From contig JADKIO010000013.1 of NCBI GenBank assembly GCA_016721195.1, forward strand, positions 1 through 64,000: a stretch of DNA of 64,000 nt, read 5' to 3'. The first letter of the stretch is position 1, and every line of letters starts with the position of its first letter. The notes beneath the pieces are model-generated. The model saw nothing but the letters and a program-made list of their open reading frames with translations, was not told where the DNA came from and searched no databases. Shown here piece by piece: positions 8,401 to 17,543 of this stretch. The stretch is from Candidatus Geothrix skivensis. Its GTDB lineage: Bacteria; Acidobacteriota; Holophagae; Holophagales; Holophagaceae. The translations under genes were made by a program, and so were the position numbers.

Positions 8401-9158
8401 TCTCAACCGATGCCTTCTTCGCCGCGGAACGGGTCAAGTGGCGGAAGAGCTGGCTGCTGGTCGTGGCAGTGCTGGCGCCGCTCTGCCAGGTCGGCTTCCT
8501 CGCCATCATCTTCTGGTTCTCTGATAGCCGGATCCGCATGTTCAAGCCGGGCTTCCAGTTCTGGCTCGAGCTGAACTTCGTGGCCTGGTGCCTGGTGGTG
8601 CTGCCCATCGCCACGGCCCTCATCTGCGACCTTTCCTGGGAACAGGAGCGGGAGGCCCGGGCCTGGAACCTGCTGTTGATCCAACCCACGCCCAGGCGAA
8701 CCCACTATCTCGTGAAATTCCTCAGCCATGTCTACCTGGTGCTGCTGTCGCAGGCCCTGTTCGCCGTGACGCTGCCCCTGCTGGGCGCCCTCCTCGCCAC
8801 CAACCCGAAACTGCTCATGGGCCCGCTGCCCCTGGCACTCCTGGTCCGGTTCCTGGGCTTCACGGTGCTAGCCTCCATGGCCCTCGTGGCCTTCCACACC
8901 TGGGTGTCCATGAGGGTCTCCGGGATCTGGATGGCCGTTGGAATCGCCTTGGCAGGCAGCTGGTTCGCCCTTCGTCTCGTCGGCACCACGGCTTTCATCC
9001 AAGTGTTGCCCTGGGGCCTGGCCGCCCAGATGTCCCTCGTCTTCGAACGCTGGCGGGTGCTGCCCTGGGCCCAGGCCCCCGTCAGCCTGCTGCTTGCGGG
9101 GGCGCTTCTGATCCTTGGGACCGTGGATTTCTCCCGGCACCATGAGTCCCGCACCTGA
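8397..9158 (+). CDS. ABC-2 type transporter permease, first subunit
   Basis: This 253-residue integral membrane protein has six predicted helices, beginning with WLLVVAVLAPLCQVGFLAII at residues 18-37. It resembles the permeases of lantibiotic-immunity or multidrug ABC-2 systems (LanE/LanG, BcrB type). Its N-terminal part ending NFVAWCLVVLPIATALICDL, followed by EQEREARAWNLLLIQPTPRR, is the usual coupling loop. It overlaps the ATPase gene by four bases and is followed after nine bases by a second permease, suggesting a heterodimeric channel. Confidence 0.8.
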   Translation: MISTDAFFAAERVKWRKSWLLVVAVLAPLCQVGFLAIIFWFSDSRIRMFKPGFQFWLELNFVAWCLVVLPIATALICDLSWEQEREARAWNLLLIQPTPRRTHYLVKFLSHVYLVLLSQALFAVTLPLLGALLATNPKLLMGPLPLALLVRFLGFTVLASMALVAFHTWVSMRVSGIWMAVGIALAGSWFALRLVGTTAFIQVLPWGLAAQMSLVFERWRVLPWAQAPVSLLLAGALLILGTVDFSRHHESRT

Positions 9159-9167
9159 GGAGGATCG

Positions 9168-10082
9168 ATGGCCGTGTTTGCCCGACTGATGGCCGCGGAA
9201 GGACTGAAGTTCCGCCATTCTGTCGCAGCCAGGATGGTCTGGATTCTGCCGGTGATCTTCCTGGTCCTGGAATTCCTGGTGTTCGAGCGGCCCTTCCTCG
9301 GGTTGTCGACCCTGACCCCCAAGGTCCAGGCCACCCTGGACACCCTGCAACTGAAAATGGTCCTGGCCCTCTGGGGAGGGTTCCTGCATCCCCTCATGTT
9401 GGCCCTGCTCCCGGCCCTGCTCTTCCGACCCGAACATCGGTTCAAGACCTGGCGGCACCTGCACGCCATGCCCACGCCCCGCCGGGGGATCTTTCTCGCC
9501 AAGGCCGCCTTTGCGCTCCTGCTAGTGGCGGGCGTACTGGCCCTGGTGGGCCTGCTGCTCTGGATCGAACGCACGGCCCTGGGAATGATGAACCCCCAGC
9601 TGGCCCTGCCCTTCCATGGGCTCCAGATGGCGAAACTGCTGGGCTGGCTTTGGCTGAGCAGTCTGCCACTACTGGCCACTTACCTGTGGGTTTCGGATCG
9701 CATCAACAGCCTGGCGGTGCCGGTGGTCCTGGGGCTGGTGGGCCTCCTGCTCACCATCGCTTTGGCGGGCCAAGAACTGCCCCAGCCCTGGCGGCGTGAT
9801 CTCATCCCCTGGGTGTTGCCCTATGCCGCCGCGGAGCGGGTGGTCCATAGCGGGCTGGCCCAGCAGGAAGCCCATCTGGCCGGGACCCCCTTCCAGCCGG
9901 AACCCGATGTGCTCCGCCTTCCCAGTGGCAAAAAGGTGCGAACCCAGCAGAGCGCCCCCGACGAGGTCGTCTTCCCGCCGCCACCCCCCACGCCCTTCTG
10001 GCTCCTGGGGGGATTCAGTGCAGGCGCGGGACTCCTCCTGCTTGTTCTGGGTTGGGTGGATGCGGGCAGGTGCCGGTCCTAG
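9168..10082 (+). CDS. ABC-2 type transporter permease, second subunit
   Basis: The 304-residue membrane protein shares the plan of the preceding permease: an opening amphipathic helix (FARLMAAEGLKFRHS), TM1 VWILPVIFLVLEFLVFE, and a coupling segment HRFKTWRHLHAMPTPRRGIF that parallels the one in the first subunit. A ribosome site (GAGGA) lies just before ATG 9168. A soluble loop with a proline run (PPPPPTP, near residue 270) precedes the last helix. It completes a three-gene exporter and converges with the pilus genes, leaving about 50 bp between stop codons. Confidence 0.78.
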   Translation: MAVFARLMAAEGLKFRHSVAARMVWILPVIFLVLEFLVFERPFLGLSTLTPKVQATLDTLQLKMVLALWGGFLHPLMLALLPALLFRPEHRFKTWRHLHAMPTPRRGIFLAKAAFALLLVAGVLALVGLLLWIERTALGMMNPQLALPFHGLQMAKLLGWLWLSSLPLLATYLWVSDRINSLAVPVVLGLVGLLLTIALAGQELPQPWRRDLIPWVLPYAAAERVVHSGLAQQEAHLAGTPFQPEPDVLRLPSGKKVRTQQSAPDEVVFPPPPPTPFWLLGGFSAGAGLLLLVLGWVDAGRCRS

Positions 10083-10133
10083 GTCAGTCCTGTTCGAGTG
10101 CCTGAGCCTGCCTGGTGGGACCCGGGTCGCCCT

Positions 10134-10568
10134 TCAATACCAGCGGAACAGTTCCTGCCCGAACTGGTTGGTTCCATACACCCGGGCATTGCCCAGGGTG
10201 GGATCAAAAACATCGAGGGTATACACGACCCCACCCGGGGCGATGGTCACCCTGAAGTCCACCTTGGAGCCTCCTTTGGGCGTAAAAGTGGGCAGCAGGG
10301 CGGGGCCGGTATCGGATGGAAGGCCAGCTGCGGTCCATGTGTAAGTGTTGGCGGCACCGTAGACGCCGGTATCGGCCTTGAGGGTTTCCAGCCCCATCTG
10401 CAGCACCCGGGCATTGGAGATGGCATCCCCGATGACGCGGGCCCGATGGCGCTGGCCCAGGTAGCTGGGGATGGCGATGGCGCTGATGATGCCCAGGATG
10501 GCCAGCACCAGGAGGATCTCGATCAGGGAGAATCCTGCTGATCGGCGGGACGCTGACGGGCTGGACAT
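10134..10568 (-). CDS. Type IV pilin-like protein (pseudopilin)
   Basis: This 144-residue prepilin has a longer basic leader (MSSPSASRRSAG), then FSLIE at the cleavage site with Glu+5 and the same membrane helix type (ILLVLAILGIISAIAIPSYLGQ). It is shorter than the two major pilins and has a different globular domain with a GspG-like start (ISNARVLQMGLETLKADTG). It is the last gene of the minus-strand pil operon, 42 bases after pilC, so it is probably a minor pilin or initiator of the same machine. The major pilin genes lie 3 kb away in opposite orientation. Confidence 0.82.
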   Translation of the reverse strand: MSSPSASRRSAGFSLIEILLVLAILGIISAIAIPSYLGQRHRARVIGDAISNARVLQMGLETLKADTGVYGAANTYTWTAAGLPSDTGPALLPTFTPKGGSKVDFRVTIAPGGVVYTLDVFDPTLGNARVYGTNQFGQELFRWY

Positions 10569-10610
10569 GGGGGCCTCCTCGGGGAGGAATTTGTTGCAAG
10601 AACCGTGCGC

Positions 10611-11813
10611 TCAATCCTTGCCGAAGACATTGGCCAGGTTGAAGATCGGCATATACATGGCGACGACGATGAAGCCGATGATGCCACCCAGCAGGGCGAT
10701 CATGACGGGCTCCATGAGGCTGGTGAGGTTGGCCACCGCGTTATCCACCTCATCCTCATAGAAATCGGCCACCTTGGAGAGCATGGCGTCCAGGGCGCCC
10801 GTGGCCTCGCCCACCCCCACCATCTGCACCACCATGGGCGGGAAGACCTTGGTTTCCGCCAGGGGGGTGGCGATGTTCCGGCCCTGCTCCACCGCATCCT
10901 TGGATTTCAGGATGGCGTTCTGGATGACCATGTTGCCCGCCGTGCGGGCGGTGATGTCCATGCCCTCCAGGATGGGCACACCCGAGCTGATGAGGGTGCC
11001 GAGCGTCCGGCAGAACCGGGCCACGGCCACCTTCCTGAGCACATCCCCGATGATGGGAATCTTCAACAGGAAGGCATCGATCTGAAGGTGCCCTGTGGGC
11101 GTTTTGTAGTACTGCCGCAGACCCACCACGATCAATACGATGGCAATGATGATGACCCAGCTGTAGTTGATGAGGGCGTTCGAAATCATGATGCAGATCT
11201 GGGTCGGGAAAGGCAGCTTGCTGCCCAGGCCGTCATACATGGCCGAGAACACGGGGATGACCTTCAGCATGATGATCACCACGACCGCAATGGCGATGGT
11301 GATGACGGCCACGGGGTAGGTCATGGCCCCCTTGACCTTGGCGGTGAGCTTCACGGCCTTCTCGATGTAGCCGGAAAGCCGCTGGAGGATGACGTCCAGG
11401 ATGCCGCCGCTTTCCCCGGCACCCACCATGTTCACGTAGAGATCGTTGAAGGCCTTGGGGTGCTTGGACAGGGCCGCCTGGAGGGTGGAGCCCTTTTCCA
11501 CGTCATCCCGGACGGCTTCGATGATGCGCTGGAAGCCCTTGTGATCCTGCTGGGCGCCCAGGATCTCCAGGCACTGCACCAGGGGCAGACCGGCGTCGAT
11601 CATGACGCTGAACTGCCGGGTGAAGATGGCCAGCGCCTTGGCCGGCACCTTCCCGAAAGATTTTTTTCCATCCGAGGTCATGATGCGGATGTTCATGACT
11701 TCGATGCCGTTGCGCTTCAGGGTGATGGCGGCTGCATCCCGGGTGTCGGAGACCAGGACCCCCTCCTGGACCTCCCCCATTCGGTTCTTACCTTTCCAGG
11801 CATATGCGGGCAT
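10611..11813 (-). CDS. pilC: Type IV pilus inner-membrane platform protein PilC
   Basis: The 400-residue protein belongs to the GspF/PilC family, the rotating inner-membrane platform that couples the PilB and PilT motors to pilin insertion. It opens MPAYAWKGKNRMGEVQEGV, the usual cytoplasmic start. Two T2SSF domains (about residues 65-190 and 270-390) each contain the conserved FTRQFSVMIDAGLPL/FCRTLGTLISSGVPI motif. Three membrane helices include VAVITIAIAVVVIIML and IALLGGIIGFIVVAMY. It follows pilT by 70 bases and precedes the pseudopilin. Confidence 0.93.
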   Translation of the reverse strand: MPAYAWKGKNRMGEVQEGVLVSDTRDAAAITLKRNGIEVMNIRIMTSDGKKSFGKVPAKALAIFTRQFSVMIDAGLPLVQCLEILGAQQDHKGFQRIIEAVRDDVEKGSTLQAALSKHPKAFNDLYVNMVGAGESGGILDVILQRLSGYIEKAVKLTAKVKGAMTYPVAVITIAIAVVVIIMLKVIPVFSAMYDGLGSKLPFPTQICIMISNALINYSWVIIIAIVLIVVGLRQYYKTPTGHLQIDAFLLKIPIIGDVLRKVAVARFCRTLGTLISSGVPILEGMDITARTAGNMVIQNAILKSKDAVEQGRNIATPLAETKVFPPMVVQMVGVGEATGALDAMLSKVADFYEDEVDNAVANLTSLMEPVMIALLGGIIGFIVVAMYMPIFNLANVFGKD

Positions 11814-11883
11814 GCGGACCTCGGCGAGTAGCTGGGAACGGTGGTGCCTTCAGGATAGGCAGGAATGCGCCTGTGGAGAAGTC

Positions 11884-13065
11884 CTAGGTGTACTTGATGT
11901 TGGGGTTCCGGCCACCGAGGGCCGGCTTGACGGGCTGGGCCGGGACCGCCGTGCGGCCGCCGGCGGAGCCGACGCCCACCCCGCGGTTGATGAGCTCCCG
12001 CAGTTCATCGGTGTTCGAGGAGTAGTCGAAGGCCTGCTCCTGGGTGATCTCCTTGCGCATGACCAGATCCGACAGGCTCTGGTTGAAGGTCTGCATGCCG
12101 TACTTGGTCTGGCCCGCCTGCATGACCCCATAGATCTGGTGGATCTTGTCCTCCCGGATGAGGTTCCGGATGGCGGAATTGGGAATCAGGATCTCCAGGG
12201 CCAGGGAGCGGCCCTTGCCGCTGGACTTGGGGATGAGGCTTTGGCAGATGATGCCCTCCAGCACCAGGGAGAGCTGGGCCCGGATCTGGGGCTGCTGGTG
12301 GCTGGGGAACACATCGATGATGCGGTTGATGGTCTGCACAGTGCTGCTGGTATGGAGGGTGCCGAAGGTGAGGTGGCCGGTTTCGGCGATGGTCAGGGCC
12401 GATTCGATGGTCTCGAGGTCCCGCATTTCACCCACCAGCACCACGTCGGGGTCCTGGCGCAGGGCCGACCGCAGGGCCTTCTTGAAGCTGTGGGTATCGG
12501 CGTGGATCTCCCGCTGGTTCACCAGGGCCCGCCGGTGCTTGTGCACGTACTCGACCGGATCCTCGATGGTGAGGATGTGCAGGGGCTCCTCGGCGTTGAT
12601 CTTGTCGATCATGGCCGCCAGGGTGGTGGATTTGCCGGAGCCGGTCACGCCGGTCACCAGCACCAGCCCCCGGGGCTTGCTGCAGAGTCCCTGGACCGCC
12701 GGAGGCAGCCCCAGCTGATCGAAGCTCCGGATCTGCTCGGGGATGGTGCGGAACACGCCCGCGGTGGCGCCCCGCTGATTGAACACATTGGCCCGGAAGC
12801 GGGCCACGCCCTGCAGCCCGAAGGAGAAGTCCACCTCGAAATCCTCCTCGAGGCGGTGCTTCTGCTGATCGGTCATCACCCCGTAGCAGAGCCAGCGGGT
12901 CTGGGATGCGTCCAGGGGGGGGAGCTTGAGGGGCACCATGCGTCCGTCGATGCGGATCTGCGGCGCCGACTCCGTGGTGATGTGGAGGTCCGTGCCTCCG
13001 TACTCCACCATCGTCTTGAGCAGCTGCTGGAGAGGGGCAACGTAATTGGCGCCGACTTCACTCAT
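11884..13065 (-). CDS. pilT: Twitching-motility retraction ATPase PilT
   Basis: PilT is the hexameric ATPase that depolymerises type IV pili. The 393-residue protein has Walker A GVTGSGKST, the Asp box TIEDPVEYVH, Walker B DPDVVLVGEMRDLET and the His box GHLTFGTLHTSS. The N-terminus (MVEYGGTDLHITTESAPQIRIDG) is the PAS-like domain of the family. The C-terminal 40 residues (from RELINRGVGVG) are an extension beyond the usual AIRNLIRE core. Its start lies 28 bases after the end of the inserted GxxExxY element, so pilT may depend on read-through from pilB or on a promoter within the element. Confidence 0.93.
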   Translation of the reverse strand: MSEVGANYVAPLQQLLKTMVEYGGTDLHITTESAPQIRIDGRMVPLKLPPLDASQTRWLCYGVMTDQQKHRLEEDFEVDFSFGLQGVARFRANVFNQRGATAGVFRTIPEQIRSFDQLGLPPAVQGLCSKPRGLVLVTGVTGSGKSTTLAAMIDKINAEEPLHILTIEDPVEYVHKHRRALVNQREIHADTHSFKKALRSALRQDPDVVLVGEMRDLETIESALTIAETGHLTFGTLHTSSTVQTINRIIDVFPSHQQPQIRAQLSLVLEGIICQSLIPKSSGKGRSLALEILIPNSAIRNLIREDKIHQIYGVMQAGQTKYGMQTFNQSLSDLVMRKEITQEQAFDYSSNTDELRELINRGVGVGSAGGRTAVPAQPVKPALGGRNPNIKYT

Positions 13066-13083
13066 GGGGGCCTCGGGGAAAAC

Positions 13084-13590
13084 AAAAGCTGGGACAGGAT
13101 TAACAGGATTGAAAGCAGGATTAACAGGATTCAGGAAGGGCGGAAATTCCTGAATTTCTTTTTCAACTGGAGGCTCTTTGTTCCGAAGTTCAGAAGCAAT
13201 GCATGTTCCAAACCAGTGGCGGCGAGGTAATTGACTACTTGGACTTCGTGTTCGGGAAGGATGGCCTGGACAGCTTTCAATTCCAAAATCAGTACACCTG
13301 CGACGACAAGATCTGCCCTGTACAGCCCAACCATTTCGCCACGATATCGAACCTCAAGATTCACTTCCCGTTCAAACGGGATGCCTTCCAGGGCCATCTC
13401 CAGAGCCAAGGCATTCTGGTAAACAGCCTCGGTGAACCCGGAACCCAAAGTGGAGTGCACCCGCATCGCTGCCCCAATCACGCGCCCAGACAGCTCATTC
13501 ATGGCATTTTCACCCACCGCCATGACCATTCCTTTTTGAAATCCTGTTAATCCAATCTTTCAATCCTGTTAATCCTGTCAAAGATCTTGT
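13084..13590 (-). mobile_element. Inverted-repeat-bounded element carrying a GxxExxY gene
   Basis: The left repeat (13093-13131) and right repeat (13540-13579) are nearly perfect inverted copies of about 39 bp. Each is two GGATTAACAGGATT-type units around GAAAG. The enclosed DNA holds just one gene, whose stop overlaps the left repeat. The same arms with no gene form the palindrome at 3659-3776. AAAAGCTG precedes the left arm at both loci, so the element may extend a few bases further. No target duplication is evident. The arms are AT-rich compared with the pil genes. Mobility is inferred from the bounded structure and recurrence; the family has no proven transposase. Confidence 0.75.
13131..13523 (-). 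CDS. GxxExxY protein (PD-(D/E)XK nuclease-like), cargo of an inverted-repeat element
   Basis: The 130-residue protein contains the family-defining GFTEAVY (residues 29-35). Glu32, Asp71 in YRADLVV and Glu81-x-Lys83 in ILELKAV are spaced like the catalytic residues of PD-(D/E)XK nucleases, so a DNA-cleaving role is plausible but unproven. ATG 13523 is chosen because AAGGA lies six bases upstream; the ATG at 13529 would have no spacing. The gene is fully enclosed by the inverted repeats and interrupts the pilB-pilT pair in the same orientation. The family is known as scattered short genes of unknown function in many bacteria. Confidence 0.85.
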   Translation of the reverse strand: MAVGENAMNELSGRVIGAAMRVHSTLGSGFTEAVYQNALALEMALEGIPFEREVNLEVRYRGEMVGLYRADLVVAGVLILELKAVQAILPEHEVQVVNYLAATGLEHALLLNFGTKSLQLKKKFRNFRPS

Positions 13591-13609
13591 TCTTCTTCTT
13601 GTAAGAAAA

Positions 13610-15460
13610 TTACAACACGGTTTCCCGGATGATCTCTTCAATGGTGGTGACGCCATCCAGGACCTTGCGGCAGCCGGAGCGGCGCAGGGTGATCATGCCT
13701 TCCTTCTGGCCCTGCTCGCGGATCTCAATGGCGGAGGCGCCAGTGAGGATCATGTCCTTGAGGGTCTCGGACATCTCCAGGACCTCGTAAAGCCCCACCC
13801 GGCCCTTGTAGCCGCGCTTGTTGCAGACCTCGCAGCCCACGGGCTTGAAGAAGGTGATGCCGCGCTCCACTTCCTCGGGCGTGAAGCCCACCTTGTAGAG
13901 GGCTTCCTCCGGCTGGTGGTGGGGATCCACCGCCTTGCAGTTCGGGCAGAGCCGCCGCACCAGCCGCTGGGCGCAGATGATGTTCACGGAGGTGGCCACC
14001 AGGAAGGGCTCCACCCCCATGTTCATGAGGCGGTTGATGGTGCTGGGGGCGTCATTGGTATGGAGGGTGGAAAGCACCAGGTGGCCGGTGAGGCTCGCCT
14101 TGATGGCGATCTCGGCGGTCTCGAAGTCCCGGATCTCGCCCACCAGGATGATGTTGGGATCCTGCCGGAGGAAGGATCGCAGGGCCGCGGCGAAGTTCAG
14201 CCCGATCTGCTCCTTCATCTGCACCTGATTGATGCCGGGGAAGTTGAATTCCACGGGATCTTCGGCCGTCATGATGTTGGTATCGACCGTGTTGAGCTTG
14301 GCAATGGAGGAATACAGGGTGTTGGTCTTCCCGGAGCCCGTGGGGCCGGTCACCAGGATCATGCCGTAGGGCTTGGAAATCTGCCGATCCCAGCGGTCCA
14401 GGCTCTCCTGCTCGAAGCCGAGCTTGGTGAGGTCCAGCATGAGCTTGTCGCTGTCCAGCAGCCGCAGCACGATCTTCTCGCCGAAGAGGGTCGGCAGGAT
14501 GCTCACGCGGTAGTCGATGACCTTCTGCCGGCCACCCATGTTGACCCGCAGCTTGATGCGCCCGTCCTGGGGCAGGCGCCGCTCGGCGATGTTGAGCTTG
14601 GCCAGGATCTTCACGCGAGAGGTCAGCGGGTCCTTCAGCTTCAGGTTGGGCCGCATGACTTCCATCAGGATGCCGTCGATGCGGAACCGGATGCGGTAGG
14701 TCTTCTCGTAGGGCTCGATGTGGATATCGGAGGCGCCGCGCTTGATGGCGTCGATGAGCACCATGTTCACGAGCTTCACCACCGGGGCGTCTTCGCTGCC
14801 CCGCTTCAGGCTGCCGACGTTGACGCTGCCTTCCTCCTCGTCGGCGGTATCGAATTCCGCGTCCGCGTCGAGTTCCTGCTCCAGCTCGGAGAGGTCGAAC
14901 TGCTCCTCCTCCTCATCGAAGTGCTCGGGTGCCCCGGCGGCCAGGGGACCGCCGCTCGAGGTGCTCCCGCCCCCTCCCCCCATGGTGCTGGTGCCGCGGG
15001 TCTTGGTGCCCTCCGCCAGCCGCACGGCGCTGTTGCCCCCGTAGTATTTCTCCACGGCCCGGATGAGGCCCATCTCGCTGGAAACCACCGGGTCCACGTT
15101 GTACCCCGTATGGAACCGCACGTCGTCCATGGCGAAGATGTCCGTGGGATCGGACATGGCGAGGGTCAGGACATTGCCGGTTCGCTGGAGGGGCAGCACC
15201 TTGTGCCGCTGGGCCAGATCCCGGGGAATCAGGGCGATGACGCTGGCATCGATGGGTGGCCACTGCTCCAGATCCGCGGCGGGAACCCCGTACTGCATCC
15301 CCAGGAAGCTCACGATGTCCTGATCCGAACAGAAGCCGGCCCGCACGACGATGCTGCCGAGCTTTCCGCCTTCCCGGCGCTGGATTTTCATGACCTCATC
15401 CAGCTGGGTATCCGTGATGAGCTGGGCCTTGACGAGCATTTCCCCGAGCTTGCTGACCAC
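13610..15460 (-). CDS. pilB: Type IV pilus extension ATPase PilB
   Basis: The 616-residue hexameric motor drives pilus polymerisation. The N-terminal MshEN/T2SSE domain (residues 1-150, MVSKLGEMLVKAQLITDTQL) may bind c-di-GMP, which is notable because a diguanylate cyclase lies 2 kb away. An acidic linker (about 170-215, rich in Glu/Asp, with a Gly/Ser run) joins it to the ATPase core: Walker A GPTGSGKT, Asp box TAEDPVEF, Walker B DPNIILVGEIRD and His box GHLVLSTLHTND. A tetracysteine zinc site is present (CPNC ... CEVC). It is the first gene of the minus-strand pil operon. Confidence 0.94.
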   Translation of the reverse strand: MVSKLGEMLVKAQLITDTQLDEVMKIQRREGGKLGSIVVRAGFCSDQDIVSFLGMQYGVPAADLEQWPPIDASVIALIPRDLAQRHKVLPLQRTGNVLTLAMSDPTDIFAMDDVRFHTGYNVDPVVSSEMGLIRAVEKYYGGNSAVRLAEGTKTRGTSTMGGGGGSTSSGGPLAAGAPEHFDEEEEQFDLSELEQELDADAEFDTADEEEGSVNVGSLKRGSEDAPVVKLVNMVLIDAIKRGASDIHIEPYEKTYRIRFRIDGILMEVMRPNLKLKDPLTSRVKILAKLNIAERRLPQDGRIKLRVNMGGRQKVIDYRVSILPTLFGEKIVLRLLDSDKLMLDLTKLGFEQESLDRWDRQISKPYGMILVTGPTGSGKTNTLYSSIAKLNTVDTNIMTAEDPVEFNFPGINQVQMKEQIGLNFAAALRSFLRQDPNIILVGEIRDFETAEIAIKASLTGHLVLSTLHTNDAPSTINRLMNMGVEPFLVATSVNIICAQRLVRRLCPNCKAVDPHHQPEEALYKVGFTPEEVERGITFFKPVGCEVCNKRGYKGRVGLYEVLEMSETLKDMILTGASAIEIREQGQKEGMITLRRSGCRKVLDGVTTIEEIIRETVL

Positions 15461-15539
15461 TGGCTGCCTCCCAATTGGGGTGAGCCGATGGTATCACCAC
15501 CCGCAGGTTCTGATCTCCTAACCATTGTATGCTTTTGCC

Positions 15540-17498
15540 ATGTCCTCCCCTGGTACCCAGCCCCAGCGCCTGCTGCTGGCCCGGCAGTTGATCCGGGAAA
15601 AGGGTCTGTCGAAATCGGACCTCGCCCTGCTGGAGGACATCCTTCGCGAAGGCGCCCTGGACCTGGAACCCCTGGTGGAAGCGACGCCCCAGCGGGCCAT
15701 CCCCCACGAGGAATCTCCGGCCCAGGCCTCCCTGCGGCGGAGCCTCGGGTACTTCCTGGCCTTCCTCCACAACTTCTCTCCCCGCCGCCTTGGAGAGGCC
15801 CGGGGCGCCATGGGGCTGGTGATCCTGCACAGCCTGGGCAGGCTGGGGGACCAGGCCGAGGCGGCCCACCGGGAGCTTCTGGCCGAGCAGAAGCAACCCG
15901 CCTGGGTGACCCAGCTGCTGGACCTCCTGGCTTCACTGCGGGCCATGTCCATCGCACCTTCGGAAAGCAATGGCAACCTCCGCCAGCTCTGGTCCACCTT
16001 CCTGGCGGATCACCGCACCGCCTTCCGCGAGATCCTGGCGGCCCTCCAGGAGAGCGAAGGTGGCTTGGTTTCCGTGGCCAAGCTGAACGCCCAGATGAAG
16101 ACCGTGAACCGGGCCATCCAGGGCCAGGGGCGCCTGGAAGAATCCCTGACCCGCCTGGCCGAGCACCTGGAGGCCTGCATCCCAGCTGACATCCATGCCC
16201 GGGTGGAGCCCCTGCTCCTGCTGGAGCACGTGGTCTCCAACCTCCGCCTCAGCCTGGTCCGCCCCCTGGACCGGGGCATCCACTGGCCCGCCGTCGAGCA
16301 GGTGCGGGGCAGCCTCCGCTGGCTCTGGGACCACCTCGGCTGGACCCTGCCCCGCATGGATGCGGCCCTGTTCCGCGAGAGCATGCCCCCGGAACTGCGG
16401 CGGCTGCTCCAGCAGATCCGCCGGACGGACCGGCCCGCTTTTTCGGTGGTGGCCCGCGCCCTGGCCAGCCACATCTCGCTGCTGGGCCTGCTGGAATCCC
16501 AGGAGTCTGCGGCCAATGCCGGCCTCCGGGACCGCTATGCCGCCGTGCCCACCTTCCTGGTGCTGGAAGCCGAGCTGGGCCGACTGGCCGAGCGGGCCTA
16601 CGATCCCGCCCGCGGCGAGCTGCTGGATCCCGCCCGCTCCGAGGCTCACCGGCTGCGGGCCTTCCTCCGGCAGGCGGTGCTCAGCCTTCAGCAGGACCAG
16701 GGTACCGTGCGGAGCCTCCTGCAGCAGGCCCTGGCCGGCCAGGATGCGGATCAGCTCGCCCAGACCCTGGACAACCTGCGGGGTCTGCTCATCAACCACC
16801 AGAAGCAGCTCATGGGCGAACTGGTGGGGATCTACTCGCCGGACGTGCAGAATCGCCTCTTCCCCGAATCCCCCAGCATGATGGAGGAAGGAGAGCGCCT
16901 CCGGCTCCGCATCCAGCGGCTCTGGGAGCAGGTCCCCCCCCTCCACGGGCAGCTGCAACTCCACCTGGAACTGCAGGATTGGCCCCGGCTGGCCCTGGGC
17001 CTCTCGCATACCTACCGGCACCTGCTGGCCTTCCGCCGGAGCCCGGAATTCCCCCTCATGCGGCGACCGGACCGGGAGGAGGCGGAGCGGCTGATCCAGG
17101 ACCTGGGCCGGCTGCTGGAATCACCCCATGACGTGCCCCAGGCCCTGCGGGACGGCATGGACCTGCTGGGGGAGCTGCTGCGCTTCCTGGAGCTCTTCCT
17201 GCTCCGCATCAATGCCCGGGTCCCCCTCATCCGTCAGGATCTGGAAGTAGCCCAGGAGGCCCTTCGGCTCATCCAGGATCTGCAGGAAGAGCCTTCCGGC
17301 ACCGATCGGACCCGCCTCTCCCACAAGCTCATCCAGACCTCCAAGCGCCTGGGCGTGCGGGACCCCCAGTCCCTGGCCCTGCTCAAACGGTGGGTCCGGG
17401 TCGAACGCGGCCAGAAGGAGGGCTCGCTGCCTGCCTTGCATCAGCTGGCCGCCCATCTGCGCCAGCTCGCCCTCCGCCTCGAGGCGGCTTTGGGTTAA
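15540..17498 (+). CDS. Large helical protein of unknown function
   Basis: I do not recognise this 652-residue protein. It has no signal peptide or membrane segment, is almost entirely predicted helical, and is very rich in Leu, Arg, Glu and Gln (for example LLLEHVVSNLRLSLVRPLDR and SLALLKRWVRVERGQ). No cofactor or catalytic motif is visible. It starts 79 bases from the divergent pilB start, so the two share a promoter region. It is followed after 45 bases by a diguanylate cyclase gene. The context suggests a structural or regulatory role linked to surface motility and c-di-GMP, which is inference only. ATG 15540 is preferred over an upstream in-frame start at 15525. Confidence 0.6.
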   Translation: MSSPGTQPQRLLLARQLIREKGLSKSDLALLEDILREGALDLEPLVEATPQRAIPHEESPAQASLRRSLGYFLAFLHNFSPRRLGEARGAMGLVILHSLGRLGDQAEAAHRELLAEQKQPAWVTQLLDLLASLRAMSIAPSESNGNLRQLWSTFLADHRTAFREILAALQESEGGLVSVAKLNAQMKTVNRAIQGQGRLEESLTRLAEHLEACIPADIHARVEPLLLLEHVVSNLRLSLVRPLDRGIHWPAVEQVRGSLRWLWDHLGWTLPRMDAALFRESMPPELRRLLQQIRRTDRPAFSVVARALASHISLLGLLESQESAANAGLRDRYAAVPTFLVLEAELGRLAERAYDPARGELLDPARSEAHRLRAFLRQAVLSLQQDQGTVRSLLQQALAGQDADQLAQTLDNLRGLLINHQKQLMGELVGIYSPDVQNRLFPESPSMMEEGERLRLRIQRLWEQVPPLHGQLQLHLELQDWPRLALGLSHTYRHLLAFRRSPEFPLMRRPDREEAERLIQDLGRLLESPHDVPQALRDGMDLLGELLRFLELFLLRINARVPLIRQDLEVAQEALRLIQDLQEEPSGTDRTRLSHKLIQTSKRLGVRDPQSLALLKRWVRVERGQKEGSLPALHQLAAHLRQLALRLEAALG

Positions 17499-17543
17499 TT
17501 GCAGGGCACCCCGTTGCCGAAGAGCCTGTCATCAGGGAGCCCC

